64,000 nt of DNA from a virus, in IMG/VR virus record IMGVR_UViG_3300022752_000024, positions 78,882 through 142,881 of that record; one strand, given 5' to 3'. Shown here piece after piece: positions 24,158 to 31,918 of the stretch. The notes under the pieces were generated by a model. That model was not told where the DNA came from. It was given only the letters and a program-made list of their open reading frames with translations, and made no database searches. How positions within the stretch are numbered: the first letter of the stretch is position 1; the number at the start of each line of letters is the position of its first letter. Made by a program: the position numbers and the translations under genes.

Positions 24158-24370
24158 TTATTTCTCATTCACAATATTAGAAATTTGTTGAGCAGGAATA
24201 CCAATATCATATGCCATGCAATGGTATGATAATAGTTGAATAATCCTAGCAGCCTTATTTATGAGTATACCACGCTCATGCTCACCGAATTGATTTTGTA
24301 TAGCGGCATACTCATTTAATTTTTCAATGAATTTATCAACAGCCAAAGAGTCTTTAATTATTTCACTCAT
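24158..24370 (-). CDS. Small protein of unknown function
   Basis: A 70-residue, mainly helical protein (MSEIIKDSLAVDKFIEKLNE) with a Cys-Met-containing middle. The start overlaps the metallophosphoesterase stop by one base. No family recognised. Confidence 0.55.
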   Translation of the reverse strand: MSEIIKDSLAVDKFIEKLNEYAAIQNQFGEHERGILINKAARIIQLLSYHCMAYDIGIPAQQISNIVNEK

Positions 24371-25182
24371 TAGACCTCCACATATTTAAGTTTAAAGCTA
24401 TCAGCACGATCCTCATACCCATCGTAGCCTCTAGGATTGCAAACTACTCTAGTTGTGCCGATCATATAATCAAATTCTTCATGAGTATGGCCATGCGTCC
24501 ACAGTTTAATATTTCTGTTATCTAATATAAATTCTACTAGGTCACTACTATACGCACCATTAATATGTGTTTCGTGCTTATATTTAGGATGGGTACTCTC
24601 TTTACATGGTGCGTGATGACCAACTACCACAAATTTAGCATCAGGATTTAATACTAGACAAGTTTTTAGTTTATTTAAAAACGTATTATGATCCTCAACA
24701 GCATCCATTGGAAGAAAACGACAGCCTTCACCAACTTTTTTATTGGTGATGACTCTAAAATCACTCATATAGTTTTGGATTTTATTGATTGAGATAGGAT
24801 CACTTTTGTTCATATCTGTCCACAATGTACCACCAAAGAATATAACATCATTAACACGGACGCTCTGCTTATCTAAAATAAGAAAATTATCAAACTTCAG
24901 GTGTTTATATAGAGTATCAAAAGTTTCACTAAAGTCACCATGATAGTGTTCGTGATTACCTGCAACAAATAGAACCATCTTGAATTCTTTACAGCAATTG
25001 GCGATGAATTCGTAATATTCTTTTGCAACCTTTTGGCGAATACTAAATTCATTATTGAGGTCTGTTAGGTCTTCGGCTACTAAAATATCACCACCAAGAA
25101 TGAGAACGTCCGCATTCTCGGTATTCTTGATTACAAGAGAACCAAATTCTAAATGTAAGTCAGAACAAACAGCAATTTTCAT
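24370..25182 (-). CDS. Calcineurin-type metallophosphoesterase
   Basis: The 270-residue protein has the metallophosphoesterase motifs SDLHLEFG (residues 7-14), GGDILVAED, AGNHEHYHG, VGHHAP and THGHTHEEFDY. These bind two metal ions and cut phosphoesters. This subfamily (with HEHYHG) is common in phages and of unknown substrate, and it is unrelated in detail to the LpxH-like protein at 19363. The ATG at 25182 overlaps the previous stop (ATGA). It may act in nucleic acid or nucleotide turnover. Confidence 0.82.
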   Translation of the reverse strand: MKIAVCSDLHLEFGSLVIKNTENADVLILGGDILVAEDLTDLNNEFSIRQKVAKEYYEFIANCCKEFKMVLFVAGNHEHYHGDFSETFDTLYKHLKFDNFLILDKQSVRVNDVIFFGGTLWTDMNKSDPISINKIQNYMSDFRVITNKKVGEGCRFLPMDAVEDHNTFLNKLKTCLVLNPDAKFVVVGHHAPCKESTHPKYKHETHINGAYSSDLVEFILDNRNIKLWTHGHTHEEFDYMIGTTRVVCNPRGYDGYEDRADSFKLKYVEV

Positions 25183-25424
25183 CACAGGTACCTATAGAGT
25201 TCAAAACGTGCATCACGGAGAGAAGTAAATTTTTTATCTTTTATATAGATTGTTTTAGATGACATAACACGGCATTCACCAATTTTAGTGTCAAAGGTAT
25301 AGTATGTAGTCTTACCATTAACCACTTTTGTTTTGCAATGGTAATCATTTACTAGACCAGCAAACATTAGCAATTCGCGGAATTCATCGGATACAATTTT
25401 ACGAAGGTATGCATTATTTACCAC
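25182..25424 (-). CDS. Protein of unknown function (GTG start)
   Basis: An 80-residue basic protein. The start is a GTG with GGAG seven bases upstream, overlapping the previous gene by 11 bases. A middle of beta strands (NGKTTYYTFDTKIGECRVMS) is followed by a short helix. No family recognised. Confidence 0.55.
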   Translation of the reverse strand: MVNNAYLRKIVSDEFRELLMFAGLVNDYHCKTKVVNGKTTYYTFDTKIGECRVMSSKTIYIKDKKFTSLRDARFELYRYL

Positions 25425-25596
25425 TATAGTTCTCCAGTTTAATGCAACGATAATTTTTTTCAGGCAGATTTAATTCTTTAGCAGCAGCCTTGCACATTTC
25501 TTGACCACGAAAGGATGCTAGTGGTCGCCAATCATAGTATGTACGATAATGATCCGCTGAAACTACTGTCCATAGAATTAGTGCATAGACTGCCAT
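25414..25596 (-). CDS. Small protein with N-terminal hydrophobic segment
   Basis: A 60-residue protein starting MAVYALILWTVVSADHYRTY, which could be a signal peptide or short anchor, followed by a region with two Cys. Overlaps its downstream neighbour and abuts the zinc-ribbon gene upstream. No family recognised. Confidence 0.55.
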   Translation of the reverse strand: MAVYALILWTVVSADHYRTYYDWRPLASFRGQEMCKAAAKELNLPEKNYRCIKLENYSGK

Positions 25597-25802
25597 TATT
25601 TTTTTCCTTTTGGTTTAGGAAACTTGCTACACCACAGACACTTGATTGATGGTGTATCTTTGAAGTAAAGATTCATGTCAAAGTATTCCTTACTGCATGA
25701 TACACAGGTAAACTTCTTCATTTCAATATCTTCAGGTTCAGCAACCTTTTTTGTTCTAGGTGTCTTTGGTTTTTCTTCTTCCATAAAATCTAATATGCTC
25801 AT
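25596..25802 (-). CDS. Small zinc-ribbon protein
   Basis: The 68-residue protein has a charged N-terminus and two CxxC pairs (CVSC at about residue 33, CLWC at about residue 55), forming a zinc ribbon, and ends in a Lys/Pro tail. It probably binds nucleic acid or a protein partner; many T4-like phages carry such proteins with no known role. Confidence 0.6.
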   Translation of the reverse strand: MSILDFMEEEKPKTPRTKKVAEPEDIEMKKFTCVSCSKEYFDMNLYFKDTPSIKCLWCSKFPKPKGKK

Positions 25803-25981
25803 CTTTGTAAATGATCCATTATATAATTTTGGACTGTTTCAACATCTACTTTGTACACCTCTGCTGGTGTTTTCATATCAAAGGCACGATTGGGAGAATC
25901 CCACCACATATCAACAAGCTGCATATCACCAAGTAAGGCAAATAACAGCTTGTTGATTCTAGGAGAAAAATTGTTTTTCAT
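25799..25981 (-). CDS. Small protein resembling the MbcA/ParS/Xre toxin-binding domain
   Basis: The 60-residue product contains WWDSPNRAFDMKTPAEVY (residues 28-45), resembling the C-terminal domain (DUF2384-type) of antitoxins such as ParS and MbcA that holds their toxins. No toxin gene is next to it, so it may instead act alone, for example to counter a host toxin-antitoxin defence. That role is speculative. The start overlaps the preceding gene's stop. Confidence 0.6.
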   Translation of the reverse strand: MKNNFSPRINKLLFALLGDMQLVDMWWDSPNRAFDMKTPAEVYKVDVETVQNYIMDHLQR

Positions 25982-26304
25982 CAAACAGCGGTAACTTCTT
26001 CTTTTATTTCAAGAGATTTAGTTGGTTGTGTACTGCCAACATAACAACCGTTGCTGTCAAAATCTTTGAAGTTTACAAGTTGGTATGCGGTCACTTTACG
26101 ACCATCTTTGACTACCTTTACAACACCATTATCATACTTGCGAATGTCATAGATGAAGGTAGAAAGGCGATACATCAAGGCAGTCATCTTTGCATCGGCT
26201 GCAAATGACGCTTTAATATCTTCCACGTTTACTACTTTGCCACTCAAAAGAATTTGAGCAATTTTATTGTGAGGACGAATTTTAGGTGTGTTAGTTTTTG
26301 CCAT
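25981..26304 (-). CDS. Protein of unknown function, first gene of a promoter-led run
   Basis: The 107-residue basic protein has a helical start (KIRPHNKIAQILLSGKVVNV) and beta strands with DGRKVTAYQLVNF. The pattern suggests a winged-helix DNA-binding fold, but this is uncertain. The ATG at 26304 lies about 27 bases after the expected transcription start of the promoter at 26338-26366. An in-frame TTG 15 bases upstream is unlikely. Confidence 0.6.
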   Translation of the reverse strand: MAKTNTPKIRPHNKIAQILLSGKVVNVEDIKASFAADAKMTALMYRLSTFIYDIRKYDNGVVKVVKDGRKVTAYQLVNFKDFDSNGCYVGSTQPTKSLEIKEEVTAV

Positions 26305-26337
26305 AGTATAATATTCCAATCAGGTTAATAGAACTAT

Positions 26338-26366
26338 ATTGTAACATATTCTGGATGATATGTCAA
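26338..26366 (-). promoter_or_regulatory. Early sigma70-type promoter
   Basis: TTGACA (26361-26366), 17-bp spacer, TACAAT (26338-26343). It sits in the gap after the AAA+ gene and would start the run beginning at 26304. Confidence 0.65.
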
Positions 26367-26369
26367 GAG

Positions 26370-27536
26370 TTAAAATGGAATTTCGCCAGTTGGTGGTGCT
26401 ACTGGTGCTACTGGTACCACTTCAGGCTCATTCGCTTTTATATCAATCTTAGTGTATAAATCTAAGAATGACGTTTTGGTTTCTGCATCAAAGCGGGCAA
26501 CACATAGTTCAATCGCTTTCATACGATCACCAAAAATCTTATATGCTTTCGCAATATGGACAAGACGGCGAGTAGAGATAATTTCATCTACGGCATTCTC
26601 ATCAAATGATTTACGAATAACATCTGCCCACTGGACGAGCAGTTCAACGAATTCTTTATCTTCAATAAGAGGAGTAAGAATTTTCTTTTCTGTTTTTGTA
26701 TCGGGAAATTCTTGTTCTACTGTAATTGGAAATCTTTCTAAAAAAGCAGAATCTAGAATTTGAGCCAAATATTTTCCTTCGTCACTTCCTTGACCTTTGG
26801 TATTTGCAGTAGCAATCACATTGAAGCCAGGTGCAGGATACACCATCTCGCCATTCTTCTTATTAAAGTATGGCTTACCTTCTAGAATACCTTGCAAACA
26901 CATTAGCTTGTTAGAGCCACGGTCTACCTCATCAATCAGTAAAATCGCACCTCGCTTCATTGCAAGAATAACAGGACCGTCACGGTTAACCACGTTACCA
27001 TCAACAAGTGTAGGACCGCCAAGTAAGTCGTTTTCATCGGTCTCAATAGAAATATTGACACGGATACATTCACGTTTTAGCGTGGCGCATACTTGCTCAA
27101 CCATCAAGGTCTTACCGTTACCTGATAGACCAGTAACGAACACAGGATAGAATTCTTTTGAAGAAATGATATTAGTCAAATCTTTGAAAAATCCAAACGG
27201 TACATAATCAGGATATTTCACAGGAACAGAAGGTTCCGACTCATCAATCAGTTTAGGTTGTTTGAAAGCCAAGACCTGTGCAGCCATTTCAACGGTCTCG
27301 GTTTCTCTTACCTCGATAGGTGCGGAAGTTTTTACTTGCGGTTTAGCAGAACCAGCTACCTCAGGTAATTGATATTGACCACGACCTGCACGATATTCCT
27401 TGCGTGATACAAACCAAAATGGATAAGGTACATCCTTTTCTGTTACCACACGGTCAACCTGGTCACGGTTTAGAATCGCACCTTCGCCATATAATTCAGC
27501 CGCGGCTTCTACAAAAGCAATAGCATTTTTATTCAT
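26370..27536 (-). CDS. MoxR/CobS-type AAA+ ATPase
   Basis: The 388-residue protein has a charged N-terminal third and an AAA+ core: Walker A GLSGNGKT, then DLLGGPTLVDG, Walker B AILLIDEVDRG, sensor VIATANTKGQG and an ERFPITVE box. This is the CobS/MoxR group, known in marine T4-like phages as cobS. Related bacterial ATPases work with VWA-domain partners as chaperones or chelatases. A matching VWA protein is encoded at 37283-39391. I chose the ATG at 27536 (GAGG upstream) over an in-frame start at 27593. Confidence 0.85.
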   Translation of the reverse strand: MNKNAIAFVEAAAELYGEGAILNRDQVDRVVTEKDVPYPFWFVSRKEYRAGRGQYQLPEVAGSAKPQVKTSAPIEVRETETVEMAAQVLAFKQPKLIDESEPSVPVKYPDYVPFGFFKDLTNIISSKEFYPVFVTGLSGNGKTLMVEQVCATLKRECIRVNISIETDENDLLGGPTLVDGNVVNRDGPVILAMKRGAILLIDEVDRGSNKLMCLQGILEGKPYFNKKNGEMVYPAPGFNVIATANTKGQGSDEGKYLAQILDSAFLERFPITVEQEFPDTKTEKKILTPLIEDKEFVELLVQWADVIRKSFDENAVDEIISTRRLVHIAKAYKIFGDRMKAIELCVARFDAETKTSFLDLYTKIDIKANEPEVVPVAPVAPPTGEIPF

Positions 27537-27546
27537 TGTTACCTCA

Positions 27547-27729
27547 TTAAAGATTTTCATTTTGTTTATACAAAGTATAAAATTCAGAATCATCCACGTA
27601 ATTCATTAATTTCATTATAGCAATTACCTCATCAACTGACATACCCATGATGGTCGCCACCTGTTCTGGTGTTTTACCGTCACCAAGCATTTCAACAATT
27701 GTAATACATTGTTCCTTCATTTTACCCAT
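27547..27729 (-). CDS. Small protein of unknown function
   Basis: A 60-residue helical protein (MGKMKEQCITIVEMLGDGKT) with a helix-turn-helix-like stretch QVATIMGMSVDEVIAIM, as in small DNA-binding proteins. It lies just upstream of the AAA+ gene in the same run. A regulatory role is possible but unproven. Confidence 0.6.
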   Translation of the reverse strand: MGKMKEQCITIVEMLGDGKTPEQVATIMGMSVDEVIAIMKLMNYVDDSEFYTLYKQNENL

Positions 27730-27733
27730 AATC

Positions 27734-27844
27734 TTATCCTATTAAAATCTTACCTAAAAAGTAGCCACACAACAAGAATCCAAGGATTATTATCAGACCA
27801 ACAAGCTCTGCTAGAAAAATTGTAATTATTTTAATAAATTTCAT
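27734..27844 (-). CDS. Tiny membrane protein (36 residues)
   Basis: A single long hydrophobic helix starting MKFIKIITIFLAELVGLIII and ending GKILIG. It fits exactly between neighbours (4-5 bases apart on either side). It is one of several tiny membrane proteins of this phage. Confidence 0.55.
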   Translation of the reverse strand: MKFIKIITIFLAELVGLIIILGFLLCGYFLGKILIG

Positions 27845-27848
27845 TTTA

Positions 27849-28079
27849 TTAATTTTCTAAAAACACTTGGGTTGTGGCTTTGCGAAGGATAGCCATGGTT
27901 TCATCATAATCCTTTTTTGAGAGTTTTTCAGCAAGGATTCCTGCTAAGGTTGTTTCATAGTATCCTGTGGCATACGCATATCCACCACGTTTTTGATACG
28001 TCACGGCAGAGAATCCACGCAGGACAGCATCAGCCTCGGCTCGGCGTTGCGATTTAACAACAAGATTTGTCTTTTTCAT
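27849..28079 (-). CDS. Early protein of unknown function
   Basis: A 76-residue basic protein (MKKTNLVVKSQRRAEADAVL) with a Gly/Tyr-rich middle. It is the first gene after the promoter at 28109-28137. No family recognised. Confidence 0.6.
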   Translation of the reverse strand: MKKTNLVVKSQRRAEADAVLRGFSAVTYQKRGGYAYATGYYETTLAGILAEKLSKKDYDETMAILRKATTQVFLEN

Positions 28080-28108
28080 AATCAGCCTTTCTCTATCAGT
28101 ATGGCTCT

Positions 28109-28137
28109 ATTATGAGGCATTCCTGCCCAATTGTCAA
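28109..28137 (-). promoter_or_regulatory. Early sigma70-type promoter
   Basis: TTGACA (28132-28137), 17-bp spacer, CATAAT (28109-28114). The flanking ACCCTTGACAATT matches the repeated early promoter. An 18-bp inverted repeat lies ten bases upstream of the -35 box. Confidence 0.8.
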
Positions 28138-28147
28138 GGGTTATTTT

Positions 28148-28165
28148 TGTTGCTTTTTTGCAACA
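28148..28165. repeat. 18-bp inverted repeat upstream of an early promoter
   Basis: TGTTGC-TTTTTT-GCAACA, a perfect 6-bp dyad. Two closely similar 18-bp elements lie upstream of early promoters at 39462 and 41216, so this is a candidate operator. Confidence 0.5.
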
Positions 28166-28268
28166 TATCTGCCGGAGCCTTGAAAACCTAGCATCCACGC
28201 GGGACGTATACAGGCTAGGAAGGGTTGTAGGAGGTTTTCTGGTAGTGGTCCACATGGAGATATTAGCC

Positions 28269-28297
28269 AAAAAAAGAGCCTCTTATACGGAGGCTCT
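28269..28297 (-). terminator. Strong intrinsic terminator
   Basis: AGAGCCTC and GAGGCTCT (8 bp, 7-base loop) followed on the minus strand by seven T. It ends the operon of genes 28609-29442 and 28329-28574. Bases 28141-28268 downstream hold no convincing gene. Confidence 0.92.
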
Positions 28298-28328
28298 GGA
28301 AATTATCATTTTGACAATTATTGGATGG

Positions 28329-28574
28329 TTAATTAAAAAATTCCTGATTCATTTCATGGGTCTTAATTTCCTTTTCCGTATATTCTACGGAATGCCATTC
28401 TCCGTCAGGAGTTTGGGCACGTACAATATCAAAGGAATATATGGATCCCATTTCAGTAAAAAAGCCCTCGACCTCTGCAAAACGGGTTACAGTCTTTTTA
28501 TTGTCTAGCATGGTACCAAACCATCCATTACGGAGTTGGATACGCATTCCTTTTTTAATTTCAGCGGTTTTCAT
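28329..28574 (-). CDS. Early protein of unknown function
   Basis: The 81-residue protein starts MKTAEIKKGMRIQLRNGWFG, a small beta-barrel-like pattern as in KOW or SH3-type domains, and ends in an acidic helix. It follows the AAA ATPase gene and is closed by a strong terminator. Function unknown. Confidence 0.6.
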   Translation of the reverse strand: MKTAEIKKGMRIQLRNGWFGTMLDNKKTVTRFAEVEGFFTEMGSIYSFDIVRAQTPDGEWHSVEYTEKEIKTHEMNQEFFN

Positions 28575-28608
28575 TTTTTCTCCTAGTTCAATGTAAGTAC
28601 ATTATAAA

Positions 28609-29442
28609 TTAGCCGCATAGTGCAAATTCCGCTAATTGTTTCCAATTGTCATTAGGGTTCGCTTTACGAATTTTGGTGCATTGTATAAGTGAACGAAGGG
28701 ACAGTTCACGAACATAGTCCTTAACATTATCAATAAGGTTAAGGGCATCGAGTTTCATAGCACGAGGAAACTCAGGCATAAACTCTGGTGCATCAACAAG
28801 GAAACGCATCCGGTCAACTTTTTGTTGGGTAGTCATTGATAGGTCAACAACCATAGAACGGCTAAGGATCGCTTGGTCAATCTGGCTTGATGATAGGTTA
28901 CTGATAAAGATAACACGACCTTTGAATTCAAAAGATTGAGGAAGGTCCTCATCACGGATATCCGCACGGTAAGTGATAATACGGCGAGAATAAGAATCCA
29001 ACGCAGCCTTCAATAAATTCAATGATACAGGATCCCGCAGGATAGAATCTGTATCATCAAAAACTAGGACGCCATCTTTGTTTTCGTATAATGTACGGTA
29101 CAGGCCTTTGGCAGTCGAATAGCCTTTTACAACCACATAATTCTTTTTGCCTACAGGTGCACCGATTTCAGCAAGGGACATATCCTTCATGCCTGCTTGC
29201 CGCAAGGATTGAGTAACAGTAAAGGACTTGCCAAGACCGCCAGGACCTGTAACGATAACGGAAGCCTGATCGCCTTTGGCTAGCATGGTCACCATATCTG
29301 ATACAAAACCAAAACGCTCATTAATTGAAAAACGTGATTCTACAACAGGAGCAGGTTCTGTATTGAATTTGGTAACAGTAACAGGACCATTTTGTTGGTT
29401 CTTGGTCTTACGAAAACCTGCACGTGGAACGCCTCTTGGCAT
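28609..29442 (-). CDS. AAA-type ATPase, early
   Basis: The 277-residue protein has Walker A GPGGLGKSFT (near residue 66), Walker B GVLVFDDTDS, and a sensor-like FISNLSSSQID. This ATPase family is common in T4-like phages without an assigned role. A disordered basic N-terminus (residues 1-35) precedes it. It has its own strong promoter (29480-29508). It is distinct from the CobS-type ATPase at 26370. Confidence 0.8.
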   Translation of the reverse strand: MPRGVPRAGFRKTKNQQNGPVTVTKFNTEPAPVVESRFSINERFGFVSDMVTMLAKGDQASVIVTGPGGLGKSFTVTQSLRQAGMKDMSLAEIGAPVGKKNYVVVKGYSTAKGLYRTLYENKDGVLVFDDTDSILRDPVSLNLLKAALDSYSRRIITYRADIRDEDLPQSFEFKGRVIFISNLSSSQIDQAILSRSMVVDLSMTTQQKVDRMRFLVDAPEFMPEFPRAMKLDALNLIDNVKDYVRELSLRSLIQCTKIRKANPNDNWKQLAEFALCG

Positions 29443-29479
29443 ATTATGCTCCTTTGAGTTAATTAATCAGTATGGATAC

Positions 29480-29508
29480 AGTATAGGGTATCCATGCCGA
29501 ATTGTCAA
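29480..29508 (-). promoter_or_regulatory. Early sigma70-type promoter
   Basis: TTGACA (29503-29508), 17-bp spacer, TATACT (29480-29485), with the conserved GTATCCAT downstream of the -10 box. Serves the AAA ATPase gene starting at 29442. Confidence 0.85.
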
Positions 29509-29513
29509 GGGTT

Positions 29514-29603
29514 TTATCCTCTTATTCCTATTAAAAATAAGAGAGTTGTTGCAATAATTGCAATTATTCCTGTTATTATCACAATTGCAAGATCCTCACG
29601 CAT
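29514..29603 (-). CDS. Tiny membrane protein (29 residues)
   Basis: MREDLAIVIITGIIAIIATT then LLFLIGIRG: one membrane helix with charged ends. The ATG overlaps the preceding gene's end. Last gene of the run from the promoter at 30754. Confidence 0.55.
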   Translation of the reverse strand: MREDLAIVIITGIIAIIATTLLFLIGIRG

Positions 29604-29796
29604 AGTGCCTCTCTATAATCTCAGGACGATAAGAACCCACAAAGGCAATCAATTCCTTTGGTGATAGTGAATCCAGTTTTTCTTGGATAGCGTTATAAGC
29701 AAAATCTTCCAATTGTTCGGGTGTCATGCTAATAACCCTCTGCCACGCATATTCCGTCTGTATGCGGTCCCTACGGTCGTTAGTGAGTCTTAACAT
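29596..29796 (-). CDS. Early protein of unknown function
   Basis: A 66-residue helical, acidic-basic protein (MTPEQLEDFAYNAIQEKLDS in the middle). Coupled to both neighbours by short overlaps. No family recognised. Confidence 0.55.
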   Translation of the reverse strand: MLRLTNDRRDRIQTEYAWQRVISMTPEQLEDFAYNAIQEKLDSLSPKELIAFVGSYRPEIIERHYA

Positions 29797-30260
29797 TACA
29801 TTTCCTCCGTTTTTTCATCAAGTGCCAATTCACTCACTACGTCAGAGAATTCGGTATCATCATAGGAAGCAAAAGTCCACTGGTTGTTTTGAAACAGGTA
29901 ACAATACTCTGCTCCACGGTTATAGTATTCCTCAAGAAAATCAGCTTCGGACTTAAAAATTCGTGCGGTTGCATCGAATTCACCACGGTCACGACCATAA
30001 AAGGTTGACCAATCTTTTGCATTGGCTTCCTCATACGCCTCACGCTCACCCTCAAAAGGTGAGAAAGGACGTTTTTGACCAATCACTTTTCCTAGTGACG
30101 AAATATCACCCAAAACCAACAGGTCAAGGATATTCTCTTCCGTGTTATAACTTTCAACTAGGGTCTGACCAACACCTTGCAGATAACCATCCCAATGACA
30201 ATAAACTGCCATAATAACAGTATCAGCCAATTTGATACCAATAGCGGAACGAGTAGCCAT
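29796..30260 (-). CDS. Conserved phage protein of unknown function
   Basis: The 154-residue acidic protein starts MATRSAIGIKLADTVIMAVY and continues CHWDGYLQGVGQTL. I recognise this start from a widespread phage family whose function is unknown. Its ATG overlaps the previous stop. It is read from the early promoter at 30754-30782. Confidence 0.7.
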   Translation of the reverse strand: MATRSAIGIKLADTVIMAVYCHWDGYLQGVGQTLVESYNTEENILDLLVLGDISSLGKVIGQKRPFSPFEGEREAYEEANAKDWSTFYGRDRGEFDATARIFKSEADFLEEYYNRGAEYCYLFQNNQWTFASYDDTEFSDVVSELALDEKTEEM

Positions 30261-30400
30261 TATTTTTTCTCCATAATATAATCAATCACAATTTTTGATT
30301 CTGAATAATCAGAATATTCCAAGGCAGCCTCAATCATTTGCTCATGCAGGTCATAAAGGTCTTCCAGCATGGCTTCAATAATTTGACGTTTCCTATACAT
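30260..30400 (-). CDS. Small helical early protein
   Basis: A 46-residue protein (MYRKRQIIEAMLEDLYDLHE), likely all helix. It overlaps the upstream gene by eight bases and the downstream gene by one base. Confidence 0.55.
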   Translation of the reverse strand: MYRKRQIIEAMLEDLYDLHEQMIEAALEYSDYSESKIVIDYIMEKK

Positions 30401-30722
30401 ACGTTTTTTCCTTCATCAGGTCGGAATACTCAATAGCCGTTTCAGGGTATAGAATTTCGCCATCAAAATCCAACTGGCTTTGCTCAAACCAGGACAGATA
30501 GGTATCAGGTTCAATGGTAAAATATTCCACGTATTCCTGGGACATATCGCTATTATGGCAAAGGATTTTTTCAACGTGGTCAACGATAGGCTGATAGGAT
30601 GCCTTATCATTGTAAATAGGCACGTTTAGAATCTTATGGGATGACCCACCTTTCATTTTCCAATAAGGTTCGTCAGGTGAGCCATAATTCTCGGTGTACT
30701 GCGTGTGGATGACTAGCATCAT
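30393..30722 (-). CDS. Early protein of unknown function
   Basis: The 109-residue product starts MMLVIHTQYTENYGSPDEPY followed by WKMKGG, with many aromatic residues and an acidic end. This start occurs in other phage hypothetical proteins. It is the first gene after the promoter at 30754-30782 with AGGAG six bases before the ATG. Confidence 0.65.
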   Translation of the reverse strand: MMLVIHTQYTENYGSPDEPYWKMKGGSSHKILNVPIYNDKASYQPIVDHVEKILCHNSDMSQEYVEYFTIEPDTYLSWFEQSQLDFDGEILYPETAIEYSDLMKEKTYV

Positions 30723-30753
30723 AAAAGTCTCCTATCAATCAATTTATATGACT

Positions 30754-30782
30754 ATTATAAGGCATCCATGCCGAATTGTCAA
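30754..30782 (-). promoter_or_regulatory. Early sigma70-type promoter, both boxes consensus
   Basis: TTGACA (30777-30782), 17-bp spacer, TATAAT (30754-30759). Serves the five-gene run from 30722 down to 29514. Confidence 0.88.
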
Positions 30783-30787
30783 GGGTT

Positions 30788-30925
30788 TTACCAACCTTCC
30801 ATCCACATTTCAATCTTGTCATAATAGTATTCCGCAAGGTCTGCTATAAATGACAACTGTTTCAATAATAGCAACGGAAACAGGATTGTCAATCGGATAA
30901 GCCATGTTAGGGTCCAATTATACAA
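30788..30925 (-). CDS. Small membrane protein, probable TTG start
   Basis: A 45-residue protein with one hydrophobic helix (LTWLIRLTILFPLLLLKQL) and an acidic tail. TTG at 30923-30925 has AGGAG eight bases upstream and directly follows the previous stop. An in-frame ATG at 31006 would add 27 residues but overlaps the previous gene widely. Confidence 0.5.
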   Translation of the reverse strand: MYNWTLTWLIRLTILFPLLLLKQLSFIADLAEYYYDKIEMWMEGW

Positions 30926-30927
30926 TT

Positions 30928-31104
30928 TTAGACTCCTAAAAAATTCGTAGGTAAGTCGGCAAAGGTTGCATTGGTACCATAAAGGTTTGCCCGCTGCCAA
31001 GACCACAGGTCGGCTATTTTATTATAGGTAGGACCAAACACGTATCCCGTAGCCTCTACACAGGACTGCCAGCCACCTGGCACGTTTTTACAGACAATTT
31101 TCAT
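30928..31104 (-). CDS. Small early protein
   Basis: A 58-residue protein starting MKIVCKNVPGGWQSCVEATG with aromatic residues and little charge. Too short for the usual length cut-off but fits the operon spacing. No family recognised. Confidence 0.55.
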   Translation of the reverse strand: MKIVCKNVPGGWQSCVEATGYVFGPTYNKIADLWSWQRANLYGTNATFADLPTNFLGV

Positions 31105-31107
31105 AAT

Positions 31108-31278
31108 TTATACCTCATCACAAAAGTCAACAATTTCGGTAAGTTTAATTGCAGGGTGTGCAAAATCATACCACATTTCATTTACCAAGTCGGTTACATC
31201 GGCATCCTCAGATACCCAAACACGCACCACAACCTCGATGGATTTTAGTTTATCCTTGTCCAGTTTATCCTTGTCCAT
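31108..31278 (-). CDS. Small acidic early protein
   Basis: A 56-residue protein with a direct repeat at its start (MDKDKLDKDKLKSIEVVVRV). Its ATG overlaps the previous stop by one base. No family recognised. Confidence 0.55.
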   Translation of the reverse strand: MDKDKLDKDKLKSIEVVVRVWVSEDADVTDLVNEMWYDFAHPAIKLTEIVDFCDEV

Positions 31279-31442
31279 TAGTATACCTCTCTTTCGCGGA
31301 TGTCATAGGTAAAGTAATGATTTCCATCATCCTTTTCCATCTCTTTAATATAATTAATGGCATCATCATACTTGGCAAATACTCTCAAAACGGTATCTCC
31401 CTCATATTCATATATTTCCACTACAATAAATACTTTTTGCAT
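31278..31442 (-). CDS. Small early protein
   Basis: A 54-residue protein starting MQKVFIVVEIYEYEGDTVLR with a middle helix AKYDDAINYIKEM, resembling small beta-alpha-beta proteins. Part of the run from the promoter at 31653. Confidence 0.55.
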   Translation of the reverse strand: MQKVFIVVEIYEYEGDTVLRVFAKYDDAINYIKEMEKDDGNHYFTYDIREREVY

Positions 31443-31446
31443 TTTC

Positions 31447-31611
31447 TTACCTCATTGTTGCTAATCTTACCCATGCACCATCCACAGGTAATCTCAAGGT
31501 TTCGGACTCATCCAAAGAAAAGGTGTCAAAATTATCATCATCCACCCATCCGTCGGTGTTACTCCAGAGAAAATCTGGATCAATTGTGTTTTGAATAACA
31601 AAGCGGTTCAT
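31447..31611 (-). CDS. Small early protein
   Basis: A 54-residue acidic, Trp-containing protein starting MNRFVIQNTIDPDFLWSNTD. First gene after the promoter at 31653-31681. No family recognised. Confidence 0.55.
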   Translation of the reverse strand: MNRFVIQNTIDPDFLWSNTDGWVDDDNFDTFSLDESETLRLPVDGAWVRLATMR

Positions 31612-31652
31612 AATTAAAACTCCTATATTTCATCATCAATCAATATGGATAC

Positions 31653-31681
31653 AGTATAAGGCATCCATGCCGAATTGTCAA
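31653..31681 (-). promoter_or_regulatory. Early sigma70-type promoter
   Basis: TTGACA (31676-31681), 17-bp spacer, TATACT (31653-31658), conserved GTATCCAT after the -10 box. Leads a run of five small genes down to 30788. Confidence 0.85.
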
Positions 31682-31707
31682 GGGTTATTCCACTGGTTAG
31701 TGACCAC

Positions 31708-31917
31708 TTAGATTACAAAGTCTACCACGTAGGTATCCATTTCAATTTTGCTAATCTTGCACTTAAAATCAAATGCCTGCATCAAATTGGAAAAGACCTT
31801 GCGGGATACGGACATCGGAGCGGTGTAGAATAATGATCCATTGTACACTTCAAAGTCCGTTACCTTCAGTCCTGCATTGGTACACACCTCGGACACTACC
31901 TGATTAAAATTATCCAT
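31708..31917 (-). CDS. Early protein, paralogue of 33262-33474
   Basis: The 69-residue protein ends VFSNLMQAFDFKCKISKIEM then DTYVVDFVI and contains VYNGSLFYTAPMSVSRK. The gene at 33262 encodes IYNGTLFYTAPLSVSRK and RCKISRIEMDYYAVDFVA, so the two are clear paralogues. I chose the ATG at 31917, just after the preceding stop. Function unknown. Confidence 0.65.
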   Translation of the reverse strand: MDNFNQVVSEVCTNAGLKVTDFEVYNGSLFYTAPMSVSRKVFSNLMQAFDFKCKISKIEMDTYVVDFVI

Positions 31918-31918
31918 G

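Noticed and set aside
28082-28270. A 62-codon minus-strand frame
   Set aside because: It starts within the T run of a strong terminator and runs through a consensus promoter; no ribosome site.
31149-31598. A 149-codon plus-strand frame
   Set aside because: It is antisense to three well-spaced small minus-strand genes with their own promoter.
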